Source of the DNA: Sinohyriopsis cumingii
Taxonomy: Eukaryota; Mollusca; Bivalvia; Unionida; Unionidae
DNA: 64,000 nt
Direction of reading: 5' to 3'
Assembly: GCA_028554795.2 (NCBI GenBank)
Contig: CM068842.1
Location: 22,230,590-22,294,589 of the forward strand
Shown in pieces: positions 61,081-64,000 of this stretch. A program made the position numbers and the translations under genes. The notes beneath the pieces are model-generated. The model was not told where the DNA came from and did no database searches. It saw only the letters and a list, made by a program, of their open reading frames with translations. Each line of letters opens with the position of its first letter. The first letter of the stretch is position 1.

Positions 61081-62999
61081 GATAAAGCTACTTTATAAAT
61101 TCAAATCACACATACATACGATATGACAAATTTATATTTTTATGGAAAATCTCAGTAATACAAACCAAAACAATCTAGTTAAATTAGCCTCCCAATCCAA
61201 TTTAACAAAAACTACCACTGATTTGTACTGATTCTAGAACTGCGTTAACATCGCATAAAGTGATAATTTGTTGATAATTGTTAATGGTCTATTGAACACT
61301 GGATATTATTACAGCTGTTCCTAAGGATGTGGGTCAGATTGTCATGAATAAATATGCAAATAACTATCCAGAGAAATTCAAAGTTTGAAAGCCTATGTAG
61401 CTAAAAATCTTGCAGGACTTGATAAGAAGGATAGCAAAATTGAGTTGCTCGATAACCTGTTAACGACGCCTACATCAATACTCACGGCGAGAATTGCGTG
61501 CCTGAGACCAAGCCAAATCCTAACTCTAACCCTTAAATTGAATATAACGAGGACAGTGAAGATTCTGAAGAAAAGAAAGCAAATAATGAAGAAAAGAAGA
61601 AACGGAAGAGAAAATAAACTGTTTTTGCTTAAGCTTGCAAAGGATCTGTATGTATGCCTGACAAATGATGGCAATGACGGGTTCCATTAAATTGGGACAT
61701 CTAGTGAGAAACATAGGCTAGTCTTTGTTATATTTGATCCTGCCCTAAGTGGAAATGATCAAAGTACGATCTGAATTAAAAATCCTCAAACTGCCATTTT
61801 AAACGTGTTTAAATGAGGACATATCACAAACAAGAGCTAAGATAATCAAGCAAGGAAGAATTCTAAAAAAAAGGTTGCGGAAATAAAAGATACCCAAGCT
61901 CTGCACTGGGGGTAATCGTCATCAAAATGAAGGCTGAATTGATCACCCGAATCACATCATGGACAGTTGTGCTGGAATTGATGGAAGATCTGCCTTACAT
62001 TTTGCATTGGCACACAATCCACAAAAGCACCGTTACCGACTCAGTCCCTGGATTCTCACATCTCACCTACTGTTTTATCTGATGATATTCTATGCATTAT
62101 CTACGAATTATCGGTGTGTTGAACGTACAGCTACATTTGATAAAATATATTTTTTAACCCAAAATATCAATGTGTTTGATATGTAATTCACTTACCTGTA
62201 TGACTGACTATACATGCTATAGTACTCAACTAAAAAATCAAATATAAATGACCTGTATCCCAAATGAAAATTGCCCAGAAGTGATTCACCAATTCGGTAT
62301 TTTTTTTTTATTACTTCTTATAATTTGGTTCTCTTTGTTGGAAGTTTTTCAGGGACATTATGTCACCGTTATTTTCAATGTTGTCAGCACAATCAAAAGT
62401 TCATATTCAGATCCAAGTCCAAGTATACATGCAACAAACCAGTTGTGATTTAAAGACGTGTTTGCAAGTACTTGCAGCCACCCATACAGTCTGCACGTGC
62501 AGACGCGGTCAGCAGCTGTTGAACATTTGCCTAATCCCGACCATAAGGGCAAAACTTAACGCAAATCTCAATTATGTGGTACAGATAGGCATATATATGC
62601 TCCACCGTGTCAGACGTGGAAACATCTGCAGTTGTCTTTCCTTTGTAACTTGCACTAACGGTGCTACGGTATGTATGAAAATATGGTATTATTTACTTAT
62701 TTAACGTCTTTCAGACCTGTGTTGTGTAATCAGTACAACTTGATTCTAATTGTTAATAACTGTTAATTTTGTTTGGATGATTTGATACACCATAAAACAT
62801 ATTTACTGCTTTAAGTTTTACTTTACCAGCAACATAGTATCCGAGTGTTGTATTAATGTACTGGTTAAGTATCCTTCCGCTCACATCAGAGATACAACCT
62901 AAATTTGATCTTAAAGCCTAGAGAAATCCTTGCAATATTAAACATCGTAATATACAACCTTTAACAGATATGATGTGTTAAATCTAAGTAAATGTGAAG
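61081..62999. other. Host intergenic DNA, no gene seen
   Basis: No convincing gene. The 101-residue frame at 61385-61690 has a Lys-rich end but no recognisable domain. Confidence 0.55.
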
Positions 63000-64000
63000 G
63001 AGTTGATGCAATTCACTTATAAATGGCTTTAACGGAATAATGAAATAGCTCTTTGTGTCTGCTCCCAATCAACTAGAAAGAAGAGGACTACACGTAAAGG
63101 ATGGGGTTACTATTTATGTAAACAAACATTTTTCCAGTAATGCATAGGTCTTCCTGTGATCTTTATCATCTTAAATGTATCTCGATAGAAATAACCATTA
63201 CAGGAAAGAAATTGCTAGCTGAAGGAATATATATACCGCCATTTGGAACGCCATAAATTCTGTATAGAGTGAGCATTAATCCTGACTAAAAAATTGTAAA
63301 GGGAGATTTTAATTAAACCTTTCTCCTTCCAAACAGCAAAAGTTAACTACAATTTCAGTCACATAATCTTATAACAGATAGTAACAATCAGAATTTTTTT
63401 TTACGAAGAATGCTGGGATGCTGGTTGCTCTTTTTGGGGTCAAATCGCAATCTCGTCTACTCTGCTGACGGATTCGATCTGTTTCATGCCAAGTACTCAT
63501 ATTCATCTCCTGGAACAGTGTAATTAGCGAAAATGATATCAATATAAGTGCTGAAAATTTTATAGACATAATACAGGATGCAGTAAGGAAATGTGCAAGA
63601 CAAAAATAATATTCACAATAACAAGCCACACTGGATGCCTAATGAAATTAAAAATCTATCTGGCAAAGGATTATACTGAATGATGAAGCAAAACGTTTGC
63701 AAAATCCCAGCACTGGTTTCATTACAAGCAAACTAGAAACCTGGTTATTACTGAAGTTAGGAAGTCTAAATGTAATCAGCATGACATGCTGATGGAACGA
63801 ATTGGGCTTTCTGATGGTAACTTGAAAGTACTGGTGGCAATTAATTAGAGAAACTCAAGAAACTTAAAAAAAGGAATCTCCCGAACCTTTGATCGTAAAT
63901 GACAGTTAAAATCGATGGTAAGGAAAAGGCAAACATATATTAAGGATTTCTTTTGTGAACTATCAATTTAAAAAGTGGAAAAGGTTTACTCGAATCCCCC
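63000..64000 (+). mobile_element. Degenerate non-LTR retrotransposon fragment (endonuclease to linker)
   Basis: Joining frames by eye on the + strand gives fragments such as GVTIYVNKHF, GIYIPPFGT, KGDFN, then a segment with KPHWMPNEIKNLSGK and TEVRKSKCNQHDML. These follow the order of a LINE endonuclease and the linker before the reverse transcriptase. It is heavily decayed and runs off the window. Confidence 0.45.

Overview
The window is animal nuclear DNA, most likely from a mollusc and probably a bivalve. The flanking DNA is AT-rich and intergenic, full of microsatellites, tRNA-headed SINEs whose bodies look like those I recall from mollusc genomes, and decayed non-LTR retrotransposons. 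I found no convincing host protein gene. Nearly all the coding content belongs to three copies of one Maverick/Polinton family, a large protein-primed DNA-virus-like transposon that encodes virion proteins.

Layout. Copy A (1-4882, + strand) is the right-hand part of an element whose left end lies outside the window. It has two large internal deletions. A repeat-rich intergenic stretch follows (4883-15311). Copy B (15312-33433, + strand, about 18.1 kb) is complete, with terminal inverted repeats and a perfect 6-bp target-site duplication (GTGGTC). After more host DNA, an old LINE on the - strand starts at about 36.8 kb. Copy C (39420-56788, about 17.4 kb, opposite orientation) is also complete, with target-site duplication CCTATA, and it sits inside the endonuclease domain of that LINE, whose 5' half continues at 56789-58815. 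The rest is intergenic, with a SINE near 60.8 kb and another decayed LINE at the 3' edge.

Gene order in B (mirrored in C): a small basic protein (outward-facing), a glutamine-rich protein, a two-zinc-knuckle protein, protein-primed DNA polymerase, a single-pass membrane protein, packaging ATPase, a lysine-rich protein, a small protein with a hydrophobic C-terminus, a coiled-coil/PxP protein, chromodomain integrase, a two-pass membrane protein, penton-like minor capsid protein, a small basic protein, major capsid protein, an acidic protein, an adenain-like protease, then three accessory coiled-coil proteins. The block from integrase to protease is packed like an operon, with gaps of 3 to 26 bases and one ATGA stop/start overlap. 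Integrase and polymerase would handle integration and replication. ATPase, capsid proteins and protease would handle virion assembly.

The most striking observation is that the outer, accessory genes end in sequences matching the metazoan replication-dependent histone mRNA 3' signal: a 16-nt stem-loop (GGCCCTTTTCAGGGCC or AGCCCTTTTCAGGGCT) followed 10-17 nt later by a purine-rich element like the U7 snRNP binding site (GAAAAGAGA). I count 13 such sites in the three copies. At both ends of B and C the signal lies inside the terminal inverted repeat and serves an outward-transcribed gene. Several core genes instead have AATAAA. The three right-arm accessory genes also share a promoter module (TTCACGTCCGCGC plus a TATA-like box). 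The left divergent promoter has CRE, CCAAT and TATA elements. Together these suggest an element that couples part of its gene expression to S phase through the host histone mRNA machinery.

All three copies carry lesions. B has mostly point lesions, several of them one-base changes in homopolymers that could be sequencing errors. C has lost polymerase motif A and most of the protease. A has lost much of its capsid block and its protease.
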